From: Prorocentrum cordatum
Taxonomy: Eukaryota; Sar; Dinophyceae; Prorocentrales; Prorocentraceae
Direction: 5' to 3'
Assembly (NCBI GenBank): GCA_963575745.1
Contig: CAUYUJ010015760.1
Location: forward strand, 956,147-1,020,146
Length of the DNA stretch: 64,000 nucleotides
The notes under the pieces were generated by a model. That model worked only from the letters and a program-made list of their open reading frames with translations, was not told the origin of the DNA and made no database searches. Position numbers and translations under genes: made by a program. Shown one piece after another: positions 11,035-21,213 of the stretch. Within the stretch, counting starts at the first letter, position 1. Each line of letters opens with the position of its first letter.

Positions 11035-11625
11035 TGCCCCAGGGGGCTCTGGGAGTGCGGACGCAGCGTAGTTTATTAGAGATCGTGGCCCTGGGAGCGC
11101 GGCCGCAACGCAATTTACAAGGGATCGTGGCACGGACGAAGGGTAATTTATGAAGCATCGTGGCCCAGAGCGTGAACCCCGAGTGATTTACAAAGGATCT
11201 TCGCCCTGGGAGCGCGGACGCAGCGTAGTTCACAAGGGATCTTGGCACTGGGAGCGCGACAACTATATAATTTACAAGGGATTGTGGCCCTGGGAGCGTG
11301 CATCCGTTGTAATTTACGAGGATCTTGGCCTTGGGAGCGCAGACCCAGTGTAATTTGTGAAGGGGTCTTGCCTGTGAGCGCGAACCCAGGGTAATTTACA
11401 AAGGATCGTGGCCCTGAGAGCGCGAATCTGGTGTTAATTACAAGGGATCGTGGCCCTGGGAGCGTGCATCTTGTGTAGTTTGCATGGGATCGCTGCCCTG
11501 TGAGCGCGAACCCAGCGTAATTTCCGAGAGAACGTGGCCCTGAGAGCGCGAATCTGGTGTAAATTAGTGAAGCGCGGCCTTGCGCGCGCGGACGCAATGT
11601 AACTTACGAGGATCCGCGGCTTCTG
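11035..11625 (+). repeat. ~43-bp minisatellite, about 13 copies
   Basis: The unit is approximately GGGAGCGCGGACGCAGCGTA, then ATTTACAAGGGATCGTGGCC, and is degenerate throughout. No coding frame is preserved. Confidence 0.85.
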
Positions 11626-11724
11626 GTCCAGCGCCTTATTTTCAAGAAATGGCGGGGTGGCCGAAAAGCGCCCCCCCGAATACATGTTCCAATGCAGAGA
11701 AATATTGGTTTCTGCTCTGGAGAA

Positions 11725-12140
11725 GAATTTTCGCGTGGTGTGGGGCCTCAAAGGGCCTCCCCGGGGCGGGAGTTTTCGTTTGGTGTAGGGCCTCTGGGGG
11801 CTTCCCCGGGCAAGAGTTTTCGCCTGGTGTCGGGCCTCCATGGGGTTCGCGCTCCTGGGCGGGAGTTTTCGCGTGGTATCGCGGGCACCTGGCCTTCCCG
11901 GGTGGGCGTTTTTTCGCGCGGTGTCGGGCCTCTGGGGGGCCCCCTCCCGGGCGAGATTTCGCATGTTGTCGGGCATCCGGGGGCCTCCCCAGGGCGGAAA
12001 TTTGTGCGCGGAGGGGGCTTCCGGAGGCGTCCCCGGGCAGGAGTTTTCGCATGGTGTCGGGCTTCCCGGGGCTTCCCTTCCCGGGCGAAAGTTTTCGCGT
12101 GGTGTCGGGCCTCCGGATGCCTTTCCGGTGCGGGAGTTGG
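11725..12140 (+). repeat. ~45-50-bp minisatellite, about nine copies
   Basis: The repeated unit carries GGGAGTTTTCGCGTGGTGTC followed by GGGCCTCCGGGGGCCTCCC. It directly adjoins the fourth copy of the ~410-bp repeat. Confidence 0.85.
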
Positions 12141-12560
12141 CACGTTTGCTTGCGCGTCGCCTGGCACGTTCCCTGTCACGTTCCATGGCGTGTCTCCCTG
12201 GCACGTCGCGCGGCGCGTCCCCTGGCACGTTCCCTGGAACGTTCCGTCGCGCATTCCCCTGGCACGCCCCGCGTTGCGCCCCCTCCATCCCATGGCACGT
12301 CCCCTGGCGCGTCTCTTCGGACGTTCTGCGGCGCGTCCCCGTGGCATGTCCCACGGCGCGCCCTCTAGCGCGTCCCTTGGCGCGTCCCCTTTGCGGCACG
12401 CACAGCGCAGCGCAGCACAACACAGCCCTTGGCACAGCATCGTCAGTCACCATCCATATCTTCAGCATTGCCACTGCCCATCGCCAAATTGAGGTGCTTT
12501 GAAACGTTTCATTTTTCATATTTCTACATCCCTTTCCAGGTTCGTGGGTCGATCATGTTT
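12125..12560 (+). repeat. ~410-bp repeat, fourth (partial) copy
   Basis: Has the GGCACGTCCCCTGGCGCGTC block and the tail with CAGCATTGCCACTGCCC, GAAACGTTTCAT and GGGTCGATCATGTTTGCC. The middle segment with AATTAGCTCTGGGGCA is missing. Confidence 0.7.
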
Positions 12561-12569
12561 GCCGCCTGG

Positions 12570-13165
12570 GCCAGAAGATCGACCAGCAAGTACTCGCCAA
12601 CGTGGTCCTCCAGAGTGGAGATCGATTCGTCGCAGGCGCCGAAGCCATGTTGCAGGGACGAACGTGCAGGGACGACCGCGCGCAAGAAGCACAACATAGC
12701 GAAACGTGAGCCAGGACCGATGGGACCGCATATGAACAACATGTTCGAACCCCGCGGCGCAATATACCCCCCCCCCGACATTAATTTTGAAGGGGCGGCA
12801 CTGGAGAGGGCATTGATTAACAGAAATATTTCAACTCCCAAACCACCACCAATGCTGAAATCAACTTTGACTTCAAGGCCCAGGGGGTGATGAACATCCC
12901 CTCAAGTGTGTAAAGGGTTCGAATAGTCTGTCCATGTACTGGAGGAGTGTAGAGCCCGAAGAAGCAAACGTTGCATAAACATAAGCCCTCGGAGCTTCAT
13001 GCGGACCCCTGGGAATAAGCACAACATAACGAAGCCTGAGCCAGGATCAGCGGGAGGACTGTGTCGGGCGGGGCTGGGACGAGGGTAAATCCGTTCCAGC
13101 GCGTTCTGGAAGGAGGCCGCAGCGCCCGAGACATCCTCCAGAACCGCCGGAGCTCAAATATTCTT
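12570..13165. repeat. Dispersed repeat shared with 35190-35465
   Basis: Positions 12585-12725 match 35205-35330 at high identity (shared AGAGTGGAGATCGATTCGTC and GACGAACGTG), with a 3-bp length difference. Positions 13010-13165 match 35300-35465 (shared GGGCTGGGACGAGGGTAAA, CGAGACATC, CCAGA-CCGCCGGA). At 35 kb the two segments are contiguous, whereas here they are about 290 bp apart. The minus strand reads FAMLCFLRAVVPARSS in one copy and FAMLCLFRAVVPTRSS in the other, so an old coding exon is possible. Confidence 0.65.
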
Positions 13166-13519
13166 TATCGATAACAGTGATCTGTTTACCAGTGTAGAAT
13201 AAAGGGAGCTGTGAGGCACGACAATGGCTGCATCGTCTATAGTCATGTGTCCAAGGAGCCCGCCTCCGATACAGTCTTGGCGACTGGCTCAGTCTTGCCA
13301 ACCTTCTCAGCGGTTGGGCCCATCACTACTCCAGTATTCTAGAGATTTCGACGCCCCCCCGGCAGACTGCGATTGCCGGTGCCGCTGCGAGCTGGGCGGT
13401 GGCGCGGTGGCCGCGGCGGGCGACGCGCCGGGCTTGAAGCTCGCCGTGGACACGTGCTTCGGCGCCCTCGGCGGCCGCAGCTCGGCGCCCGCAGCGGCGC
13501 CGCCTACCCCGCCCGGCCG

Positions 13520-14170
13520 GCGATTCGCCGGCCTACGCCTCGCTGTCGCTGTCAGCGTGGTTGGCGCTTGGCGGGCTGCTGCTGGTGACCGGCTTCGTCC
13601 TTGGCGTGGCGGCGGGGAGCTGCTGCGCGGCTGCCCCTCGGGCGCGCGCCCCGGCGGGCTCCCACCTCCGCCCGGGGGCCTACGCGGGGCCGGGCTCTCC
13701 CGTGGCGCTGCGCGGGCCTGACGTTTGATGGCGAACGCCGTCCAGGCGGCCCGCGAGTCGCGGGCTTTCGACATGCCGAACCCGCAAATCCTGGTGGACT
13801 TCTTCGATGATCCGAATGGCTTCTATTGGCACCATCGGCTTCTGCAGCAGACTGACGGCAACGGGCTCTGGACGGCCGCGACGCCCACACATTTGGTCCA
13901 GGTACTCGACATCTCGGTGCACCGCGTGTCGCCGCTGGATCGGAACGAGCCGGTCCCTGCCCCGTGCCGCGACGACGTCTTCCTATTCGACCCTTGTTCG
14001 AGCCCCCTACATCAAGGAAGAGCTGGCTCTCACGAGGTTCGAGAACGCGAAGATCGAGCACTTCCCTTTGTCTGTCCCTCGCGTGGTCGTCGAGTTCCTC
14101 TGGAGCTTCCGCGCTCAGGGCCAGATTTTGGGTTCTCATCATCGCGAGTGGGCCGGAAGAGCGGAGTGAA
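13520..14170 (+). pseudogene. ORF1 (gag-like) N-terminal half, frameshifted
   Basis: Three frames must be combined. Around 13531-13725 one frame gives a hydrophobic helix (SLSLSAWLALGGLLLVTGF followed by VLGVAAG), a plausible membrane segment. From 13728 a second frame gives NPQILVDFFDDPNGFYWHHR, then VHRVSPLDRNEPVPAPCRDD and VFLFDP. From about 13990 a third frame continues with YIKEELALTRFENAKIEHFP. The FYWHHRLL and FLFDP blocks match a conserved ORF1 domain that I recall from dinoflagellate DIRS-like elements, where it precedes the segment found at 16131-16466. Function is unknown; a structural or gag role is inferred. The gene is interrupted downstream by a 1.5-kb minisatellite. Confidence 0.6.
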
Positions 14171-14319
14171 TGCCAGCGGGGCGGCGGCACGGGAGCATAT
14201 TATTTAACAGCGAAGATTGATAGGTTTCTAGTAGGGGCAAAAGAGAGCATCATGACGCCCCAGGGGGGTCTGGTCGCGATCCGGGGGAAGATGCCGGGGA
14301 CTCCTTTTTTAGCGAACAG

Positions 14320-14455
14320 TAACGCACTTCGTGGTCTTCGAGTTCCCAGAACTCCATTCCTGGGCATGCATTTGAATGCCCAGAGCCAACTGTAGGCCAC
14401 TTCGTGTTCTTCGAGTTCCCAGAACTCCATTCCCGGGCCACATTTTGAATGCTGA
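14320..14455 (+). repeat. ~75-bp direct duplication
   Basis: CACTTCGTGGTCTTCGAGTT and CACTTCGTGTTCTTCGAGTT, each followed by CCCAGAACTCCATTCC and a TTTGAATGC tail. It lies at the left edge of the GAGGCT array. Confidence 0.75.
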
Positions 14456-15975
14456 GGCAGGCTGATGCTGAGGCTGAGGCATGCTGAGGCTGAGGCCGAG
14501 GCTGAAAGCAGACTGACTGAGGCTGAGGCTGACGCAGGCTGAGGCTGAGGCGGAGGCAGGCTGAGGCTGAAGCTGAGGCAGGCTGATGCTGAGGCAGGCT
14601 CAGGCTGAGGCTGAGGCTGATGCAGGCTGAGGCCGAGGCTGACGGCAGACTGAAGCTGAGGCTGAAGCAGGCTGAGGCTGAGGCTGAGGCTGAGGCAGGC
14701 TGAGGCTGAGGCTGACGCAGGCTGAGGCTGAGGCAGGCTTTGGCTGAGGCTGGGGCTGAGGCTGAGGCCGAGGCTGATGCAGGCTGAGGCTGAGGCAGGC
14801 TGAGGCCGAGGCTGACGGCAGACTGAAGCTGAGGCTGAAGCAGGCTGAGGCTGAGGCTGAGGCCGAGGCTGAGGCCGAGGCTGACGGCAGACGGAGGCTG
14901 AGGCTGTAGCAGGCTGGGGCTGAGGCCGGGGCAGGCTGAGGCTGAGGCTGAGGCTGAGGCAGGCTGATGCTGAGGCAGGCTGAGGCCGAGGCTGCGGCTG
15001 AGGCTGAGGCTGAGGCTGAGGCTGAGGCTGAGGCAGGCTGAAGGCCGACTGAGGCTGAGGCTGAAGCAGGCTGAGGCTGAGGCAGCTGAGGCTGAGGCTG
15101 AGGCTGAGGCAGGCTGATGCTGAGGCAGGCTGAGGCTGAGGCTGAGGCTGATGCAGGCTGAGGCTGAGGCAGGCTGAGGCTGAGGCCGAGGCTGAAGGCA
15201 GACTGAGGCTGAGGCTGAGGCTGAGGCTGAGGCAGGCTGAGGCTGAGGCTGAGGCAGGCTGATGCTGAGGCAGGCTGAGGCTGAGGCTGAGGCTGAGGCT
15301 GAGGCTGAGGCAGGCTGAGGCTGAGGCCGAGGCTGAAGGCAGACTGAGGCTGAGGCTGAAGCAGGCTGAGGCTGAGGCTGAGGCAGGCTGAGGCTGAGGC
15401 TGAGGCAGGCTGAGGCTGAGGCTGAGGCTGAGGCTGAGGCAGGGTGAGGCTGAGGCAGGCTGAGGCTGAGGCCGAGGCTGAAGGCAGACTGAGGCTGAGG
15501 CTGAAGCAGGCTGAGGCTGTGAGCTGAGGCAGGCCGAGGCTGAGGCAGGCTGAGGCTGAGGCTGAGGCAGGCTGAGGCTGAGGCAGGCTGAGGCTGAGGC
15601 CGAGGCTGAAGGCAGACTGAGGAGGCTGAGGCTGAGGCAGGCTGGGGCTGAGGCTGAGGCTGAGGCAGGCTGATGCTGAGGCAGGCTGAGGCTGAGGCTG
15701 AGGCTGCAGGCTGAGGCTGAGGCAGGCTGAGGCTGAGGCCGAGGCTAAGGCAGACTGATGCTGAGGCTAAAGCAGGCTGAGGCTGAGGCTGAGGCAGGCT
15801 GAGGCTGAGGCAGGCTGAGGCTGAGGCTGAGGCTGATGGGCTGAGGCTGAGGCAGGCTGAGGCTGAGGCCGAGGCTGAAGGCAGACTGAGGCTGAGGCTG
15901 AAGCAGGCTGAGGCTGAGGCTGAGGCTGAGGCTGAGGCTGAGGCTGAGGCAGGCTGAGGCTGAGGCTGTGACTGC
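14455..15975 (+). repeat. GAGGCT hexamer minisatellite, 1.5 kb
   Basis: Almost pure (GAGGCT)n with regular GAGGCAGGCT and GAAGGCAGACT interruptions that form a higher-order unit of roughly 100-150 bp. It lies between the two halves of the retroelement ORF1. The complementary strand reads as Ser/Leu- and Gln/Pro-rich low-complexity frames that are not genes. Confidence 0.95.
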
Positions 15976-16130
15976 GACTGCCGTTGCCGCTGCGACTGTC
16001 ATCGCGGAAGCGTCTACGACTGCGAGAACAGCAGGATTCTACAGTTGGATTCTCATTTGAATCTTAAGGGGAATGCTTCCAGATTTGCTCCTACACATCG
16101 CTGTTAGGTCGCTCTGCCGGGATAATCTTT

Positions 16131-16466
16131 TTCTGTGAGGTTTTTCGCTGGGAGGTGCAGTTCGATCAGCTCGACGTCTCGATGCTGGCCAGCGCGGAGC
16201 TCTGCTTCCGCCGCCTCGTACAGATCGAGGCGGCGGCCCGCCGCAACCCCGAGGTGCCCGACTTCTCGGCCCTCGACGCGCTGATGAGCGCTGCCGCCGA
16301 TGAGTCTGGGGCGGCGACGGCCGCGGTCATTGCCCAGTGGGTCGCGGGCCGCCAGAAGGGCCGAGCGACGATCGCGAAGCAGGGCCGTCTGCTGCGCGAG
16401 GAGAAAGAAGCTGAGCGCAAGCGGGCCGCCGACCCCAAGAAAGGGTCGGGGCCCGCGGACCAATGA
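16131..16466 (+). pseudogene. ORF1 (gag-like) C-terminal part
   Basis: One open frame from about 16131 reads CEVFRWEVQFDQLDVSMLAS, AELCFRRLVQIEAAARRNP and ends with WVAGRQKGRATIAKQGRLLR before a charged tail and TGA. The blocks DQLDVSxLASAEL, RRLxQIE and RQKxRAxIxKQxRLxREE match the C-terminus of the ORF1 product of dinoflagellate DIRS-like elements as I know it. It fits directly to the N-terminal half at 13520-14170, with the central region missing and the GAGGCT array in its place. A splice acceptor at GTGCAG (16156-16161) could alternatively make the array part of an intron. The next open block, in another frame, leads into the reverse transcriptase gene. Confidence 0.6.
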
Positions 16467-16799
16467 CTATCGGGGGAGGCCCAGAACGAGCTGGGCGACT
16501 TGGCCACGCGGCCTGGCTCAGCCTTCCCGCTTCTTTTTGGCCTGCATACATATGTTGTGCAATCTCTTCGGCAGGCTGGGTCCGTCGCGGCCTCCCACGG
16601 CGACGTGTTCCCCTTGCCTTGCCCCAGTCTAGAGTCCCCTGACCGATGCCAGCGTCGCGCAGCCCAGCAGGCTGCGGCTCGTCGTCGCGTGCGGCGGAGT
16701 CGATCGCGCCCTGGAATGCGCTCGCGGCAGCCTCTACCCTGTCGCCTCGCGGCATCGTCGACCCTCCCACTCCCGCCACCCAACGGGCCCCAGGCCTCG

Positions 16800-18180
16800 G
16801 TGATCAGCCGCGTCGGGAGGAGAGCATCTCGGCGGCGGCGTCAGCCTGACTTCCCGCCGAAGGAAGCAGTGCTAGAGCTTCTGAAGACCAGCGACATGCA
16901 TGACACTGAACCCCAGGGGCTCGAGGTCTTCGACCCCGACCAGCTGAAGGTCCTCGAGCGCCCTGCGCGCCCGAAGCCCTTCGAGTCGGTCTTGGCCAGG
17001 TTCGCTCTGGAGCAGCACTTGCACTCGGAGTCTCGGACTGGCGCCTCGAATGTTCGGCCGCCGAGATCGAGGCGCGCATCCAGGAGGGGCTGATCGCGCC
17101 GGATCCCATGTCCCGCCCCTCTCGCCCAGCGGTCTTCCTTTTCTTCGAAGGCCTTGCTGGCCAGCGGACCTGGCGGGCTGCGGACCTCGACCCGCGCCCG
17201 CGTCGCTCGTCTCTTCCGCGCCAAGAAGGGCGGCTCTCAGCGCGTGATCGTGGACGCCCGCGAGGCCAATCAGCTGGCGCAGGAGCCTCCACAGGCGGCT
17301 AGGCGGGCCTGGGAGCTGCGCGACCTGGACCTGAGCGACGCTGCTTTCGAGTTGGAAGGCTGCGACCCCCGCGAAGCCGATCTGCGCATCTGCGTGGCCG
17401 CCCTGGACTTGTGCCAGGGCTTCCACCGGTATCGCGCCAAGCGCCTGGGCCGCTGTTTCGGCGCCGAGTTCGGCCCCCCTCGCGACAGGGGCGCCACCTC
17501 CTGCTGTGACGAGGGCGCGCAGGGTTACCTCCCCGTCGACGGCGACGCGGTCCTCTACTTCGTCATGGAAGTCGCCTGCGTGGGCTTCAGCTGGGCCTTG
17601 TACTTCTGCCAGTGCCTCATGGGGGGCGCCGCCCTGGTCGCCTCGGGCCCGCTGGTCGCCTCGGGCCCGCCAGTCCACGGGCCCGGCGGCCCCTTGTCCC
17701 GCTGGGCGGGCTTACCGTGGGAAGTCACCTGCACCTCTCCTGGGGCGCGGGCGCCCCATTTTCTCGGTCTACTTACGTCGACAACGGCACCGCTATCGGC
17801 TGCAATCGCAAGGATGCTCAGGCAGGCCTCGACCGCTACCTGGCCCGCCTCGAGGAGCTCGGCCCCATCGTCCACGACGTCGAACTCGCCCAGCGCGAGC
17901 TCGTCATCGTGGGCCTCCAGTTCCTCGGGGGCGCCCACCTGCAGCTCCTGCCCGCGGCCATGCACCTCTGGCGGCTGTACCTCGCGCTCGACCAGCTCCA
18001 GCGTCAGGGCGGCTGTCAGGGCGTGATCTTGGAGCGCTCCGCGGGCCGCCCTGTCACCCTCTTCCAGCTGATGCCCTGGGGGCTCTCGGCCCTCGATCGC
18101 TGCCGCCGCTTCCCGCGCCGACATGGGCGTCGCGAGTGGGGCTGGTTTTGCCCGGCCCTGGTCGCCGAGCTGCGCGCGCT
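16800..18180 (+). pseudogene. Reverse transcriptase, frameshifted
   Basis: Recognisable blocks lie in at least three frames. They are LLKTSDMHDTEPQGLEVF (16875), AEIEARIQEGLIAPDPMS (17060), the RT fingers block RLFRAKKGGSQRVIVDARE (17205), VACVGFSWALYFCQ (about 17574-17615) and STYVDNGTAIGC (17768-17803). YVDN stands where most RTs have YxDD. YxDN-type catalytic boxes occur in this retroelement class as I know it, so the change may be ancestral rather than damage. About 17050, 17110-17200 and 17650-17760 the frame shifts, with a short GGCCTCGGGCCCG duplication near 17640-17665. The enzyme would copy element RNA into cDNA. This copy cannot make a full product. Confidence 0.7.
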
Positions 18181-18890
18181 GATGGGCTTCGTCGAGCTCG
18201 TCGACGTGGACCTTGCCGCGCCCCGCGCGCCCGCAGTCTTCTCAGGCGACAGCTCCACCTTCGGCTACTCGCTGGCCTTCGCGCGAGCGTCCGCCGCGGA
18301 CATATTCGACGCGGACCGCCTGCGCGAGCGCCGGCGCATCCGGGTGGGGGAGCTCCGCCTGGTCGACGGCGCGGACATGGCGGATCGCGCCTCCGCCGAC
18401 GCCCCGCACCTGGCCTCCGGCTTCGGGGCGGTGGATCTCGACGTCGCCGGGGTCGCCGGGGTCGCCGCGCAGGCCGGCCCCGCGGACGCGCCAGCGGCGC
18501 TTCGGCGGCGTCGGGCGCCCGCACGGCTCGTCGACGTCAGCGAGGCCTTAAGATTGGCGCTCGACGACGCCTGGACCGACCCCGCCGGCTGGCGGAATGC
18601 ATCGTCAAGGGCGGCTGGGTCTTTCACTCCGCCATGCACCTGAGGGAGGCTCGCGTGGCGCTAACGCAGCTTCGCCGTGCCTCGCGCTGCCCGGCCGTGC
18701 GCGCCGCGCCGAAATACTGAGCGCCCTTAGGATCCTGGCCCCCATGAAGGGTCGGGCTCCGGCTGCGGCGCGGCAGGCGGCGGCGATCGCGACCGGCGCC
18801 GAGATCTCGCGGCACTTGCGCTACATCGAGAGCTTTCGCAACTGCGCCGCCTACGATTCCCACGCGGCAGATCGTGGCGATGCCCTCCCA
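18181..18890 (+). pseudogene. RNase H domain, frameshifted
   Basis: Follows the RT in the usual order. FSGDSSTFGYSLAFARA (about 18239-18290) corresponds to the first catalytic Asp block. After a frame change near 18550, IVKGGWVFHSAMHLREARVA (about 18602-18661) matches the helix with the catalytic Glu. RYIESFRNCAAYDSHAADRG (about 18818-18877) matches the terminal IPSExNxADxxSRxxDxG block, with several key residues changed. It would degrade RNA in RNA-DNA hybrids during element replication. Confidence 0.6.
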
Positions 18891-19152
18891 GGCCAGTCGA
18901 TGTCGGGGGCTGCCCGCGCCTGCCGGCTCGCTCTCGATTCGGCTGAGTGCCGCCCAGCCCCCCCCCGCTGCCGCGTCGCGGGGCGGCCCGGACTGGCCGC
19001 GCGCTCCGCCTCGCCAGCATGCGCGCTGCGTTTCCCGCCCGCGTGGCCCGAGCAGCGCCTGGGCTTCTGGGCGCCACCGCCACGGGGGCAGAGGCGACCC
19101 CCCGCGGCCGCCTCTCCTCCGACCCGCCGCCGCCTCGACCACGCCCGGCGAC

Positions 19153-19184
<32 letters not shown>

Positions 19185-19371
19185 CTCTCAGCGGCGGGGC
19201 CCGCGGCTGGCGACAGGGCTACAGCGCCCGCTTCAACATCTAGGCGGCGCTGCTGGCCGCCTCGACGGCGCGCCCCTGCTGGGCCGCCTTCCGAGCCGGT
19301 CTCGGGCGCCCGTTTGCGCATAGCAGAGCGACCTCCTCCTCGGCGCGTCACCGGCGCCAGCGCAGCTGCTC

Positions 19372-19900
19372 GGGGCGTCTTGGAGGTGCATTCTGGGACC
19401 AGCCGGCCCTCGTCGACTCTGGTGGGCCAAGACCTCCGCGCCTTGCTTCTCGCGGGCCACCAGCGGGCCCTTGATTTCGATTTGCGCTCCTGGAAGGCGG
19501 TCCGCGCACTGGAGACCTGGATCCGTACTGGCGCCGTCTGGCGGGTACACCTCGGCACGCCCTATGCGACGCGCAGCATGGCGCGGTCGGCGCGCCGCTC
19601 GGGTCGCCCGCCCAGCCCGAAGACCTGGTCGATTTGCGCCAGCGGCTCGGCATCTTCGGACAGTGGGGAATCCGCTGCGCCCCCGCCTCCGGGAACAGGA
19701 CCTCTTCCGCCCTCTGCTCCGGCGCAATGGGATCGTCTTCGTCACTCTGGGAATGTGCGGGGCCCGCTGCCTGAAGCCCGCTGGTCTCTTGGGTCTTTGC
19801 CGAGCCTGGGCAGACATCGCCTCGGCCTCAGCCCCGCGACGGGCTCGCCCGGGCGCTCGGGGGGGCAGCTGCGCAGCAATGCGCGGCCAGGCGCCGGCCC
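19372..19900 (+). pseudogene. Methyltransferase-like domain of the retroelement
   Basis: GVLEVHSGTSRPSSTLVG (from about 19375) resembles the FxExFSGxGxLS block of C5-methyltransferase-like domains. It is followed after ~65 residues by GAVWRVHLGTPYATRSMARS, which fits the variant PC-loop seen as HLGTPCTxWS in dinoflagellate elements. The catalytic Cys of that loop appears replaced by Tyr. Further on, in a second frame, IVFVTLGMCGARCLKPAGLL (from 19730) matches the downstream DxCxxGxxxKKPT block. DIRS elements are known to carry a methyltransferase-like domain between RNase H and recombinase, which agrees with the order here. Whether the domain ever methylated DNA is unknown. Confidence 0.5.
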
Positions 19901-20159
19901 CTCCCTCGACGGGCCTCGGCTTGACCCACTTGCCGACGGGCGCCCGTGGGAGTGGCCGTTAACGGCGGCCGAGAGCGGGGGGAGGCGAGGCCGCCGGCGG
20001 GCCCCGCCGGGGCGCCCGAGCACGGGCGCGCGAAGGACCGCCGGCGGCGGCGGCGCCCGCTCGGCCGGACTCGGCCGAAGCGCGCTGCCGCGAAGGCCGC
20101 GCGCGCCGGCAGACGCCGCGCCGCCCCGGCCACCGCGCCCAAGGCCGTCGCCCGCGCCG

Positions 20160-21035
20160 CCCGCCAGAGCCACCTCAAGACCAAGAGCGTCTCCGCCAAG
20201 ACGGCCGCGGTCTACGCGCAGTGGCGCGAGCGGGTGGTCCACTTCCACGGTCGCCCGCTGCCGCGCGACCAGGCCAAGCTCGACCCGGTCCTCGAGGCGC
20301 GCCTGGCCATGCCGAACTTCGACGACGAGGCGGTCAGCGCGGGCCGCATCATGATGGCGGCTGTCGCCTTCAGCCAGAACGCCAACTTCGCCGACTAGGC
20401 GAACGCGCCGAGATCCAAAGCGCGCTGCAGGGCTGGCGCAAGGAGGAGCCCGAGTTGGCCCGCGACCCCCGTCCGCGGATCGCCCTCGTGGCCGAGCAGC
20501 TCGCGAAGGAGGGCGACCGCGGCGACGACGGCGTCGCGGCCGCGCGGGCCGCCGTGCTGAGGCAGGACGGCCACTTCAGGCCGTCGGAGGTGCTCAACAT
20601 CCGCCGCGGCGACGTCGCCGACGTCTCGGGGCGCGGGCCTGCGGCCGCCACGGTGGCCCCCACGCTGCCGCGCGAGCCCGGCGAGGAGTAGCAGTCCATG
20701 AAGCCCGCCAAGAGCGGCAAGGTCGACGACGCCGCCATCCTGCGCGACTCGATCTCCATCGATGCTGGCTGCGCCTACCTGCGCGAGCTCGTGGAGACGC
20801 TCCTCGCCGAGGCCGCCCCGGGCGGTCCAAACTCTCCCCCTCGCTCTCGCTCGCGAAGTTCGAAAAGCTCTTCAAGGCCGCCGCCGCTGCCGCCAAGCTC
20901 GACTACATGAAGCCAGCCGCCGCGCGCTCGCCCAGGCCCAGGAGCGTGGCCGCTGGGAGGCCAAGGCCTCCGTCCGCAACCGCGCCAAGGGCGGCCGCGC
21001 CCTCCGCCGGGTCCATCCAGAAGCTCGCTGCTGAG
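20160..21035 (+). pseudogene. Tyrosine recombinase, broken
   Basis: The N-terminal SAM-like part reads SVSAKTAAVYAQWRERVVHF and LDPVLEARLAMPNFDDEA up to a TAG at 20395. After a frameshift, ALQGWRKEEPELARDPRP leads to HFRPSEVLNIRRGDVADV (about 20570-20623), the catalytic-Arg box (R in RPSE). An in-frame TAG at 20689 then interrupts the link to MKPAKSGKVDDAAILRDS. The C-terminal box is recognisable as AQERGRWEAKASVRNRAKGG (about 20935-20995). I cannot place the nucleophilic Tyr with confidence; the usual VxRYxKxGR context reads VRNRAKGGR, so it seems lost. The protein would integrate circular cDNA. This copy is inactive. Confidence 0.65.
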
Positions 21036-21179
21036 CAGCAGCGCCACGGCACGGGACTTGTTTCTGTTTGGGGTTCCCTGGAACGGATGGATCCCCCCTC
21101 CGAGCGCGGTCGGCGCGCCCTCTTCTCCTCGTTCCCCTCCGCCGCCATCTGGGATGGAGCTGGAGCGCTTTTTGCGGGG

Positions 21180-21195
21180 GGGGGGGGGGGGGCTG
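21180..21195 (+). repeat. Poly-G tract
   Basis: Uninterrupted run of about 16 G, a likely length-variable and error-prone site. Confidence 0.8.
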
Positions 21196-21213
21196 GGCCC
21201 CAGAACTCAACGC

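Larger units (their letters stand above)
13224..21040 (+). mobile_element. Decayed DIRS-like (tyrosine-recombinase) retroelement
   Basis: In collinear order the plus strand holds an ORF1/gag-like gene (13.5-14.2 and 16.1-16.5 kb), reverse transcriptase (16.8-18.2 kb), RNase H (18.2-18.9 kb), a methyltransferase-like region (19.37-19.9 kb) and a tyrosine recombinase (20.16-21.03 kb). RT, RNase H, MT and YR together are the hallmark of DIRS-type elements. No aspartic protease or DDE integrase is visible. Every module is cut by frameshifts or stops, so this copy is dead. I could not define terminal repeats: the 5' limit is set near an ATG at 13224 and the 3' limit at the end of recombinase similarity. 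The assignment rests on motif recognition, not a database search. Confidence 0.7.

Noticed and set aside
12880-12925. tRNA B-box-like GGTTCGAATAG
   Set aside because: No acceptor-stem pairing or A box at the right distance could be found by eye.
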